Of a stretch of 24,129 nucleotides of DNA, positions 14,991-22,251 are shown piece by piece; within the stretch, counting starts at the first letter, position 1; every line of letters begins with the position of its first letter. The translations under genes and the position numbers were made by a program. The stretch is from Erysipelothrix sp. GTDB taxonomy: Bacteria > Bacillota_I > Bacilli_A > Erysipelotrichales > Erysipelotrichaceae. The stretch is from contig JASLJD010000072.1 in assembly GCA_030152625.1 (NCBI GenBank), forward strand, positions 1 through 24,129, in the 5' to 3' direction. The notes below the pieces were generated by a model, which saw nothing but the letters and a program-made list of their open reading frames with translations, was not told the origin of the DNA and did not search any database.

Positions 14991-15851
14991 TTAAAAATAG
15001 TCCCGATTGAAGACCGGCAAAGCAAAAGCCCGAAATGCGGAATAGGCACTGATAATCTTTATATGGAACAATCTTTCAAAAAGAACACGATCATTCACCC
15101 GTCCCATTAGAAAGGTTTTCTTACTCCGGTGAGCATTGGGAATGATGCGATGAATCTGTTCACTTTCACTTGCAATCAGCACAATCCTCGGTAAGCCTCT
15201 GCTTACAAAGTCTAACAACTTCAACAAGCTCCCGCTGTTGTCATAAGCTGCTTCTAAGACCTCCACATGCCCTGAGCGACGAATATACATCACATACGCT
15301 TTATCATAGTAGGAAACAATCCCCCCGCCCAGACCTTCTAAAATGCTTTTCAGTCTTTCAAAATCTGCGACATCACGAGCAAAATAACCCGTGAATACAG
15401 AAGTAAAGTTTTCATAAATTTCAGCCAAGACCTGAGCTTTGGGATCCATCACGATCCCAGAAACATCAAAATCATAAATTTGATCACGATTAAAATTGTA
15501 AATATATTGCTCAACCACTTTTTCAAAGCCAAACTGGCTAAAGAAATATTCGTCATTAGTACGAACCAAAGTAATCAAATCACTCTTAGCGCTCTCTTCT
15601 ACAACAGTGTGAACAAGTTTCTTAGCACTTTCTTCATTTTCGTACTCGAAAAAGTTTAGATAGCTTGTCGAAAGGAGAGTTTCATTTAAAGACAAGACTT
15701 TATCACTTTTCGCAATCACCGCTCCTTGATACCAATAAAATTGACAAGGCAAATCCTCCCTTTGATAAAGTAAGTTAAAAAGAGCAAAATCTCTTCTGCT
15801 TAAATGTTCCTTATAAAAATCCAAAACTTCAGTCTTGGTCGACAAGTCCAT
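14991..15851 (-). CDS. GNAT-family acetyltransferase-like protein (distant Eis-like)
   Basis: The 286-residue product is not firmly recognised. Y-F-F-S-Q-F-G-F-E-K-V near 102-112 is the segment typical of GNAT acetyltransferases of the Eis type, where a conserved Phe-Gly-Phe ends the acetyl-CoA fold. The following half (about 140-285) has F-T-G-Y-F-A-R-D near 152-159 and a second region rich in beta strands, like the second GNAT-like lobe of Eis proteins. The acetyl-CoA pyrophosphate loop R/Q-x-x-G-x-A is not clear, so activity is uncertain. The ATG sits very close to a weak Shine-Dalgarno site; a TTG two codons on (15845) is an alternative start. It is the last gene of the rapZ-yvcK-whiA group. 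No terminator follows before the gapA promoter. Confidence 0.6.
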   Translation of the reverse strand: MDLSTKTEVLDFYKEHLSRRDFALFNLLYQREDLPCQFYWYQGAVIAKSDKVLSLNETLLSTSYLNFFEYENEESAKKLVHTVVEESAKSDLITLVRTNDEYFFSQFGFEKVVEQYIYNFNRDQIYDFDVSGIVMDPKAQVLAEIYENFTSVFTGYFARDVADFERLKSILEGLGGGIVSYYDKAYVMYIRRSGHVEVLEAAYDNSGSLLKLLDFVSRGLPRIVLIASESEQIHRIIPNAHRSKKTFLMGRVNDRVLFERLFHIKIISAYSAFRAFALPVFNRDYF

Positions 15852-15863
15852 CCCTACTTTCTA

Positions 15864-16115
15864 TTAATCTTCATCAACTTCTCGTTCTCGATATTCCACA
15901 TCAATAATCTCATCTGAACTGCTTTTATGTTGGTTTTGATTGGATTGACGGTATCTTTCTTGCTTGTCTTCATAGCGCCTTGTTCTTTTCTCATCGAAAG
16001 ATAGCGCTCGCACAATCGTAAGAACAAGCCAAACAATCAAACCAAAGTAAAGCAATTGAGGTAAAAAAGAAATGACCACAAAAATGATAAAACTGATGAC
16101 AAAATAATACAGCAT
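15864..16115 (-). CDS. Small membrane protein with charged tail, unknown function
   Basis: An 83-residue protein with hydrophobic segments at about 1-17 and 20-37, then a highly charged, mostly hydrophilic tail rich in Arg, Gln, Asp and Glu (38-83). It looks like a small two-helix membrane protein with a cytoplasmic tail. The start at 16115 is supported by GGCGGTGA six bases before it. It lies between whiA and the GNAT-like gene, with 12-27 base gaps, and has an extended -10 promoter just ahead. I do not recognise the family. Confidence 0.75.
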   Translation of the reverse strand: MLYYFVISFIIFVVISFLPQLLYFGLIVWLVLTIVRALSFDEKRTRRYEDKQERYRQSNQNQHKSSSDEIIDVEYREREVDED

Positions 16116-16136
16116 ATGCTCACCGCCTTAGCTCTT

Positions 16137-16145
16137 ATTATATCA
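16137..16145 (-). promoter_or_regulatory. Extended -10 promoter overlapping the whiA stop codon
   Basis: The minus strand reads TGATATAAT (complement of 16137-16145). The TGA is also the whiA stop codon. No convincing -35 is seen at 17 bp. It would give the small membrane protein and GNAT-like genes expression of their own. Confidence 0.5.
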
Positions 16146-17075
16146 TGAAACTTTGGAAGCCAAATCAATAATCTTCTTAAAGCGATGTTGTAAGCCCGAT
16201 TTGCTGATTGTTTTGTGATATCTTTCTTGAAACTTCTCAATCAGTTCGTTTAGACTTGCTTCAGGATGATCCATGCGAAGCTCCGCTACCTCCAAAAGTT
16301 TTTCATCCAATCGATTGTATTCATTCGCTTCCATCAAGGCATAAATAGCGTCCAGCTGACGATTGCCCGCCTGGATTGTTTTAACTTCATTTGCAATCTC
16401 AACATTTTCTAAACGTGTGAGAGAATTGGTGAAATCTCGTTGGATACGAACATCTTCAAATTCCATTGTTTTACGATAAGAACCCACCGCTTTTAAAAAG
16501 TCCGCAATTTGATCGGCCACTTTGACATAAACCACATAACGATTTCGACGCTCTGTAATCTTTCCAAAGATATTAAAACGTTCCATAAGCTCAACGATAA
16601 ACTCCGCAAGTACCTTTTCATATGTGCTAATTTCTAAATGGTAATTAGAAGTAAAGGGAGAATTAATGCTTCCACTTGCCAGAAAAGCACCGGCCATATA
16701 GGAACGAGCACAACAGTTTTTCTCTGTGATATGTTCTTTCGGAAGATCGCGCATACGACCGTTTTCATAAATACCTAAATCCTCTAAGATCAAAAAAACA
16801 TCGTCCATTACTGTCAAAGTATAGACATGATTCTTCTTTAAATTGTCTTTCTTCTTCATTTTTAAATCGACATCGGCATCATACAAATTCTTTAAGAGTT
16901 TATAAATTTGCTTAGCAATGGTCGCATTGCTGATTTCAACCCGAACATAAGGCTTTTGATTACGAATAAGCAAACTTGAATTCACATGGAAAAAAGCTGA
17001 CAATTGCGCCCGCATACAACATGTATCAAATTCGTTGGTTGTTATTTCGTGTTTGACTTCACTGCTAAAGGACAA
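16143..17075 (-). CDS. whiA: WhiA-type regulator of cell division (TTG start)
   Basis: WhiA is a DNA-binding protein with a degenerate LAGLIDADG homing-endonuclease fold and a C-terminal helix-turn-helix; in Bacillus it affects division and chromosome segregation, in Streptomyces sporulation genes. The protein has 310 residues, normal for the family. It begins S-F-S-S-E-V-K-H-E-I, contains C-C-A-R-S-Y-M-A-G-A-F-L-A-S-G-S near 121-136 (the conserved first endonuclease-like helix) and ends with the H-P-E-A-S-L-N-E-L helix-turn-helix. The start is TTG, with GGAGGT six bases before it inside the 3' end of yvcK (34-bp overlap). Confidence 0.95.
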   Translation of the reverse strand: MSFSSEVKHEITTNEFDTCCMRAQLSAFFHVNSSLLIRNQKPYVRVEISNATIAKQIYKLLKNLYDADVDLKMKKKDNLKKNHVYTLTVMDDVFLILEDLGIYENGRMRDLPKEHITEKNCCARSYMAGAFLASGSINSPFTSNYHLEISTYEKVLAEFIVELMERFNIFGKITERRNRYVVYVKVADQIADFLKAVGSYRKTMEFEDVRIQRDFTNSLTRLENVEIANEVKTIQAGNRQLDAIYALMEANEYNRLDEKLLEVAELRMDHPEASLNELIEKFQERYHKTISKSGLQHRFKKIIDLASKVS

Positions 17076-18019
17076 GACAATACCTCCAATACTTCATAAA
17101 ATCCAAGCTTAACTTTTTGGGGATCATGACGAATCGTTTGCCCCGAAAATGATAATAGATTTTGGTACAAAACATCGTAGGGATGAGCCTTATCCCGAAA
17201 TTTAACCGGATAACTGCCTTCCTTCTTGTAAGCTTGGACGATTTCCTCTGGAATCGGATCTTTACTTGCTACAATTAAATCCATCTCCACTTGAGCATGC
17301 TTTTCAATGGCTTCGATATGATCCTCAAAAGTAAAACCATCGGTTTCTCCTGGTTGACTCATCACATTACTATAATAGACTTTTTTTGCATCGCTTCTTT
17401 TTAATGCTTTTTGTATATCGGGGATAATCACATTCGGCAAAATCGAAGTATAAACAGAGCCAACACCAAAAAGAATAATGTCTGCATCCTCAATCACTTG
17501 AATCGCTTCTTCACTTGCTACAATATGATCATCATAAAATACCCGTTGAATGTGATTTTGATAAACCGGGATGTTGGATTCACCGCGAACAATCGTACCA
17601 TCTTTCATTTGGGCACAAAGGGTAATTCTTTCCGTCGAAGCAGGGATTACCTTCCCTTGAACATTTAAGATCTCAGACATGGAGGCAATCGCATCCATAA
17701 AATCACCTTTAATCTCTGTTAAAGCCGTTAAAATAAGATTCCCTAAACTATGACCCGCAAGTTCAGAACGTACTTCCTCATTGAAACGATAATCCATCAC
17801 CTCATGAAGCATGCTCTCGGATTCCGCTAAAGCCAGCAAAACATCACGAACATCCCCCATTGCAGGCAAATCGAAGTCTTCACGCAGTCGCCCGGTACTT
17901 CCACCATCATCCGCAACCGTTACAATCGCACTTAAATTCAGAAAGGACAGCTCCTTTAAACCACGCAATAAGGCTGACTGCCCTTTACCTCCACCCATAA
18001 TCACAACATTGTAATGCAT
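17042..18019 (-). CDS. yvcK: YvcK/GlmR-type gluconeogenesis and cell-shape factor
   Basis: YvcK (GlmR) binds UDP-GlcNAc and supports cell-wall precursor supply during gluconeogenic growth in Bacillus. It is in the CofD-like fold family but is not a CofD. The protein has 325 residues from the chosen start. It has the N-terminal nucleotide loop G-G-G-K-G-Q-S and V-T-V-A-D-D-G-G-S-T-G-R-L-R, then M-G-D-V-R-D and G-H-S-L-G-N. The start at 18019 is preferred over a TTG three codons earlier, because AAGGAG would then have almost no spacer. It is one base from the rapZ stop and overlaps whiA by 34 bp. Confidence 0.95.
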   Translation of the reverse strand: MHYNVVIMGGGKGQSALLRGLKELSFLNLSAIVTVADDGGSTGRLREDFDLPAMGDVRDVLLALAESESMLHEVMDYRFNEEVRSELAGHSLGNLILTALTEIKGDFMDAIASMSEILNVQGKVIPASTERITLCAQMKDGTIVRGESNIPVYQNHIQRVFYDDHIVASEEAIQVIEDADIILFGVGSVYTSILPNVIIPDIQKALKRSDAKKVYYSNVMSQPGETDGFTFEDHIEAIEKHAQVEMDLIVASKDPIPEEIVQAYKKEGSYPVKFRDKAHPYDVLYQNLLSFSGQTIRHDPQKVKLGFYEVLEVLSCPLAVKSNTK

Positions 18020-18020
18020 G

Positions 18021-18878
18021 CTAATCAAGCTCCTTCAAGTCACGATGGACTGCAAAGACTCGATACTGACGACGATAATAGGCTTCGAGATGTTTCACCA
18101 AAGAAACAGAGCGATAACGACCATTCGTACAACCCAAGGCCACCGTTAAATGATGCCTTCCTTCTTTAAAATATTCTTCAAAAGAATAGTTTAGAAAGGG
18201 AAGCAAATGTTTTAAATAAGCATCCGTATTCTCATCATTCACTAAACGATGGTAAACCTGCGGATCAAGTCCTGTATAAAGGCGGAGGCTTTCATTCTGA
18301 TAAGGATTTTTCAAAAAACGAATATCAAAAACAAGATCAGCATCTAAAGGAACTCCACCACGATAAGAAAAAGACATAAAAGTAATGCTTAAATAATCTT
18401 TAGATTCGCTGGTAAAGAAACGACGAATCCTTTTCTTTAAATCCGAAAATTTTAAATGGCTAGTATCAATAATAATCGTAGCATAAGACTTTAAAGAAGC
18501 TAAATTACGTATTTCAACATCGATAGCTTCTTCAAGACTGGAAGCCATATTCGAAATCAGTAAAGGGTGATGCCGATTACTGTCTTGATAACGACGAAGT
18601 AAAACCTCTTTCGTAGCATCAAGAAACAAAACCTGCAAAGTCACATCCGCATTTTTAAAAGCCTTAAAGAAGGCATTGAAATCGATGGACGCCACTGACA
18701 AAGCCAGGCGCCGATAACGAGGATCACGTTCTTCTTCAATATCGTCAATGAGATGATCAACCATGTTATTGGGGAAACGATCAATGCAATGGTATCCCAA
18801 ATCTTCTAAAACAGCCATTGCACTTGTTTTCCCGGCACCGGACAGTCCGGTCACTAAAACAACTTGACTTCTCGACAT
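18021..18878 (-). CDS. rapZ: RNase adapter protein RapZ family (nucleotide-binding)
   Basis: In E. coli RapZ binds glucosamine-6-phosphate and steers RNase E to a small RNA; in Bacillota the role (YvcJ) is less clear. The protein has 285 residues from the chosen start. The Walker A G-L-S-G-A-G-K-T is at 10-17, and D-R-F-P-N-N follows the usual D-N-L-P pattern near 33-38. The C-terminal domain ends with G-C-T-N-G-R-Y-R-S-V at 249-258, a variant of the consensus G-C-T-G-G-x-H-R-S-V. The frame reaching 18983 would run through the terminator after trxB, so the ATG at 18878 after GGAAGGTG is preferred. Confidence 0.94.
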   Translation of the reverse strand: MSRSQVVLVTGLSGAGKTSAMAVLEDLGYHCIDRFPNNMVDHLIDDIEEERDPRYRRLALSVASIDFNAFFKAFKNADVTLQVLFLDATKEVLLRRYQDSNRHHPLLISNMASSLEEAIDVEIRNLASLKSYATIIIDTSHLKFSDLKKRIRRFFTSESKDYLSITFMSFSYRGGVPLDADLVFDIRFLKNPYQNESLRLYTGLDPQVYHRLVNDENTDAYLKHLLPFLNYSFEEYFKEGRHHLTVALGCTNGRYRSVSLVKHLEAYYRRQYRVFAVHRDLKELD

Positions 18879-18899
18879 AACAACACCTTCCTTTCCCCT

Positions 18900-18908
18900 A
18901 TTATAACA
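18900..18908 (-). promoter_or_regulatory. Extended -10 promoter of rapZ
   Basis: The minus strand reads TGTTATAAT (complement of 18900-18908), directly after the T run of the trxB terminator. No -35 is visible. The predicted leader is about 15 bases and holds the Shine-Dalgarno site. Confidence 0.55.
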
Positions 18909-18936
18909 AAAAACTAAGGCCGAGGCCTTAGTTTTT
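18908..18936 (-). terminator. Rho-independent terminator after trxB
   Basis: A stem of 7 GC-containing pairs extended by A-T pairs (18909-18920 with 18925-18936) with a 4-base loop ends on the minus strand in six T. The trxB stop codon (18928-18930) lies within the stem. Confidence 0.9.
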
Positions 18937-19860
18937 GATTTGCTGGATATATTGGAAAGCATTTTGAGCTGCGATTGCGCCATCGCCTGCTGCTGTTACG
19001 ATTTGTCTTAATTCTTTCTCAATGACATCGCCTGCAGCAAAGATACCTGGAACTGAAGTCTCTAAACGTTCATTGGCAATCACATAGCCACTGTCATTCA
19101 AGACACCATCGAGCCCCTTTAAGAAACTTGTCTCAGGAATAGCACCGATGTATGGGAAGACGCCATCTGCCATAATTTTAACGCGTTCTTTCGTATCGAC
19201 TTGTTCAAATTCAATCCCCGCTAAGCGATCGTCTTCAACAACATAAGCAACGGGTAAATGTTTCTTAATAATTTCAATCTTTGGATTTTTAAAGACTTGT
19301 TCTTGGGCAATCTTATCGCCACGGAAAACATCACGACGAATAACAAGTTTTACTTTGTTAACATATTGTGTTAAGAAAACTGCTTCTTCAAGCGCTGAGT
19401 TTCCGCCCCCAATCACAATCACATCTTTATCTTTATAGAAAGCACCATCACAGACTGCGCAATAGGATAAACCTTTTCCAAGAAGCATATCGTCCTCTGG
19501 GAAACCGAGTGTTCGCTCTTTGGTTCCTGTCGCAACAATCACTGAGTAAGCACGGTGTTCTTGACCATCTTGTGTTTTCACAAGCTTCAAGTCACCTTCA
19601 TCGATGATTTCCTCAACCATGCCATAAAGATACTCTGTTCCATACTCATTAGCATGCTCAAACATCTTCATCGAAAGATCGACACCTGTTATCTCATTGA
19701 TTCCAGGATAGTTACAGATCAAATCTGTTTTAATCATTTTGCCACCTGGCGCTTCCGATTCAATCATCGCTACACTCAAGCCTGCACGCCCCGCATAAAC
19801 AGCTGCTGTTAAGCCTGCTGGCCCCGCACCTATTATTATTACATCATATTTTTTGTCCAT
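18928..19860 (-). CDS. trxB: Thioredoxin reductase
   Basis: Flavoenzyme that passes electrons from NADPH to thioredoxin. The protein has 310 residues. The FAD-binding G-A-G-P-A-G is at 11-16, the redox pair C-A-V-C at 134-137 followed by D-G-A-F, and the second nucleotide loop G-G-G-N-S-A-L-E-E-A at 151-160. I-R-R-D-x-F-R in the pyridine domain keeps the arginines that favour NADPH. A-A-G-D-V is near the C-terminus. AAAGGAGG lies 7 bases before the start, inside the last codons of the lgt fusion (22-bp overlap). Confidence 0.96.
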   Translation of the reverse strand: MDKKYDVIIIGAGPAGLTAAVYAGRAGLSVAMIESEAPGGKMIKTDLICNYPGINEITGVDLSMKMFEHANEYGTEYLYGMVEEIIDEGDLKLVKTQDGQEHRAYSVIVATGTKERTLGFPEDDMLLGKGLSYCAVCDGAFYKDKDVIVIGGGNSALEEAVFLTQYVNKVKLVIRRDVFRGDKIAQEQVFKNPKIEIIKKHLPVAYVVEDDRLAGIEFEQVDTKERVKIMADGVFPYIGAIPETSFLKGLDGVLNDSGYVIANERLETSVPGIFAAGDVIEKELRQIVTAAGDGAIAAQNAFQYIQQIKN

Positions 19861-21305
19861 TCATGATCCTCCTTTAATATCTCTTTGATATCACGTAAAT
19901 CTCGGACAAAACGATTTGATTTACGTTTAAGGATGTCCTCGTTAGCTATCTTATCAAAGGCAACTGCAATTGTAAATAAACCTGCCCGGCGCCCCGCTTC
20001 GATATCACTGACTGTATCACCGATATAAATCGCCTGATCACGACCACGTCCCAAGCGTTCCAAAGCAAGATTAATCCCTTGAGGATTGGGTTTTGTAAAC
20101 TCAACATCTTCAAAAGCGATGATATCTTGAAAGTAATCTTTCATTGCATGTTGCTTTAAGCCTAGCTCAATGACTGGGCGACTCTTACTGGAAACAATCG
20201 CCATATCATAACCCTCTTCTTGAAGCTCTTCCAATAAGTCGATGGCATAAGGAAAAGGTCGAACATAATCATCATGAAGTTCATGATTAATTTGACGGTA
20301 ATAAGCGATGATGTCTTCCAATTCATCATCCGAGACATATTTTGAGAAACTTTCATAAAGGCTTGGGCCAATGAAAGCATTCAAGATCTCATCCGTTATT
20401 TCCAAATCCGGACGGAATTTTTCTAAACTTTCTTTGGCTGCTAATCGAATGGAATCGCCTGTATCCATCAAGGTCCCATCAAAATCAAACAGAAGAACTG
20501 GTTTATCCTCAATATCCATATAAGGACGGAGATAACCCATATAGCCCATAAGCCCTACAACGATAAATAAAATTGACATGACTTGGGCAATCCGAATCTC
20601 TGTATTCGCAATATAAAGACTGTCGCTTCGAAAACCCTCCACAAAAAACCTTACAAGACCATACCACATTAAATAAGCAAAAGTTAAATCTCCACGCTTA
20701 AGTTTACTTCGTCTTTTCAAGACAAAAACAATCAAAAGCCAACCAATAATATTACCAACACTTTCAAAAAAGAAGGTTGGTTGGCGGTATTGTCCCTGAA
20801 TAAACATCCTTTGCTTAAACCAAGAAGGAAAGTAGCGATAATAAGATTCACTGACAATTTGACCGTAAGCCTCTTGATTCATAAAGTTTCCCCAGCGGCC
20901 AATCGCTTGAGCAATCAAGACATTCGGTACGACCATATCAGCCCAATGCCAAAAGTTAATACGGCGTTTTTTTGTGAAACGATGAGCATAATAAGCCCCC
21001 GCTAAAAGGCCACCTTGAATTGCAAGACCACCTTCCCAAACAGCAAAAATTTTGAGCGGTTCGGCTAAGTATGCTTTAAAATCATAAAAAAGAACATACC
21101 ATATACGGGCACCTAAAATACCAAAAAGCATAACGCCCATAAAAAGGTCTTCGACATCTTCCGCATCATAGCCCGCTTCTTTAATATTCTTTAAGCTAAT
21201 ACGATAGGCAATTAAGGCCCCTGTCACAATAAACATAGCATACCATGCTATTTGAAAAGGACCGATTTGAACGAAAATTTTAGGATCAGGAAAAAACTTA
21301 ATCAT
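19839..21305 (-). CDS. lgt: Fusion of prolipoprotein diacylglyceryl transferase (Lgt) with a PpaX-like HAD pyrophosphatase
   Basis: The 488-residue product joins two proteins usually encoded separately. Residues 1 to about 262 are Lgt, a polytopic membrane enzyme that adds diacylglycerol to the lipobox cysteine of prelipoproteins; G-R-W-G-N-F-M-N-Q-E is at 136-145 and several membrane helices are visible. The His of the usual H-G-G motif is Gln97 here. Residues about 266-485 are a HAD hydrolase with D-F-D-G-T (Asp274/Asp276), Ser in I-V-S-S-K near 371-374, Lys405 and G-D-T-V-S-D near 429-434. F-I-G-P-S-L and the Y-R-x-x-N-x-x-x-H-D block resemble PpaX. The start at 21305 is preferred over an upstream GTG. 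The frame is open across the junction, near 20510, and overlaps hprK by 8 bp. Confidence 0.93.
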   Translation of the reverse strand: MIKFFPDPKIFVQIGPFQIAWYAMFIVTGALIAYRISLKNIKEAGYDAEDVEDLFMGVMLFGILGARIWYVLFYDFKAYLAEPLKIFAVWEGGLAIQGGLLAGAYYAHRFTKKRRINFWHWADMVVPNVLIAQAIGRWGNFMNQEAYGQIVSESYYRYFPSWFKQRMFIQGQYRQPTFFFESVGNIIGWLLIVFVLKRRSKLKRGDLTFAYLMWYGLVRFFVEGFRSDSLYIANTEIRIAQVMSILFIVVGLMGYMGYLRPYMDIEDKPVLLFDFDGTLMDTGDSIRLAAKESLEKFRPDLEITDEILNAFIGPSLYESFSKYVSDDELEDIIAYYRQINHELHDDYVRPFPYAIDLLEELQEEGYDMAIVSSKSRPVIELGLKQHAMKDYFQDIIAFEDVEFTKPNPQGINLALERLGRGRDQAIYIGDTVSDIEAGRRAGLFTIAVAFDKIANEDILKRKSNRFVRDLRDIKEILKEDHEWTKNMM

Positions 21306-22251
21306 GCTCTTCTTCCTCACTTCTACGACGGATAAAATCTAAAACTCTTTGATCAAAAAGCTTGGCACTGTTGATGCCATGTTCTTTTAACATGAAGTCC
21401 TGAACAGCCGACTCAACAAGGACTGCCAAATTTCGCCCTTCTTTTACTGGGAAAACCAAAAGAGGAATATCCAAACCCAAGATATTAAAATAGGTTTGCT
21501 CTTCAATACCTGCTCGAAGATATTGTTCATTGTCATCCCACTTGCGAAGTTCGACAACAAAATTAATTTCTTCTTTTTCAAGATAAGAACGAACACCAAA
21601 CATGTGCATCACATCAATAATACCAATGCCTCTAATTTCAAGCATCCCACGTAAAAGCTCTGGAGCTGTACCAACAATGGTGTGCTTGATCCTTGTAACA
21701 TCAACCCGATCATCCGCAATCAATGAGTGACCTCGCAAGATGAGATCTAAAGCAACTTCACTTTTCCCCATGCCACTGTCACCAATAATCAAAACACCTT
21801 TGCCGAATACATTCATCAAAACACCATGAACATTCGTACGAGGTGCCAAGACCTCATCTAAATACGTAACAATTTCAACCATGACCTCAGAACTAGGCAT
21901 CTTCGTTTTAAAAACAGGAAAGTTTTTCCTATTTGCTACTTCAATCAATTCCTTAGGAACTTGATTACCCGCTGTGATAAGAATAAGCGGGGTTTGAGGA
22001 CTGGTAATCCGATCAAAACGCTCATAAAGAACTTGCGAAGAAACACGCTCAATATAAGCTGTCTCCTTATTCCCAATAATCACAACACGCTTAGGTTCAA
22101 CATGATCATAAAAACCACTCAATTCTAAACCCGGCCGATTGGTATTGGGAACCTTGATGAGTCTTTCTAAAGATCGATCATCCCCACTCACTTGTTCGAA
22201 ATCAAAAGCTTCTACAAATTGTCTTACTTTGCAGTGTCCTCTTTCCTCCAC
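21298..22251 (-). CDS. hprK: HPr kinase/phosphorylase (GTG start)
   Basis: HPrK/P phosphorylates Ser46 of HPr under sugar-rich conditions and removes it with Pi, releasing pyrophosphate; this is the sensor of carbon catabolite repression in Bacillota. The protein has 317 residues. The catalytic His lies in V-H-G-V near 141-144, the P-loop G-D-S-G-M-G-K-S is at 157-164, D-D-R-V-D near 180-184, and the family signature E-I-R-G-I-G-I-I-D-V is at 205-214. The start is GTG, with AAGGAGGG six bases before it; no other in-frame start lies before the conserved K-V-R-Q-F-V-E-A-F. It overlaps uvrA by 28 bp and lgt by 8 bp. Confidence 0.96.
   Translation of the reverse strand: MEERGHCKVRQFVEAFDFEQVSGDDRSLERLIKVPNTNRPGLELSGFYDHVEPKRVVIIGNKETAYIERVSSQVLYERFDRITSPQTPLILITAGNQVPKELIEVANRKNFPVFKTKMPSSEVMVEIVTYLDEVLAPRTNVHGVLMNVFGKGVLIIGDSGMGKSEVALDLILRGHSLIADDRVDVTRIKHTIVGTAPELLRGMLEIRGIGIIDVMHMFGVRSYLEKEEINFVVELRKWDDNEQYLRAGIEEQTYFNILGLDIPLLVFPVKEGRNLAVLVESAVQDFMLKEHGINSAKLFDQRVLDFIRRRSEEEEHD

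Noticed and set aside
18879..18983. Longer N-terminus for RapZ
   Set aside because: The extra residues would be encoded by the trxB terminator and the end of trxB, and the conserved domain begins right after the later ATG with its Shine-Dalgarno site.
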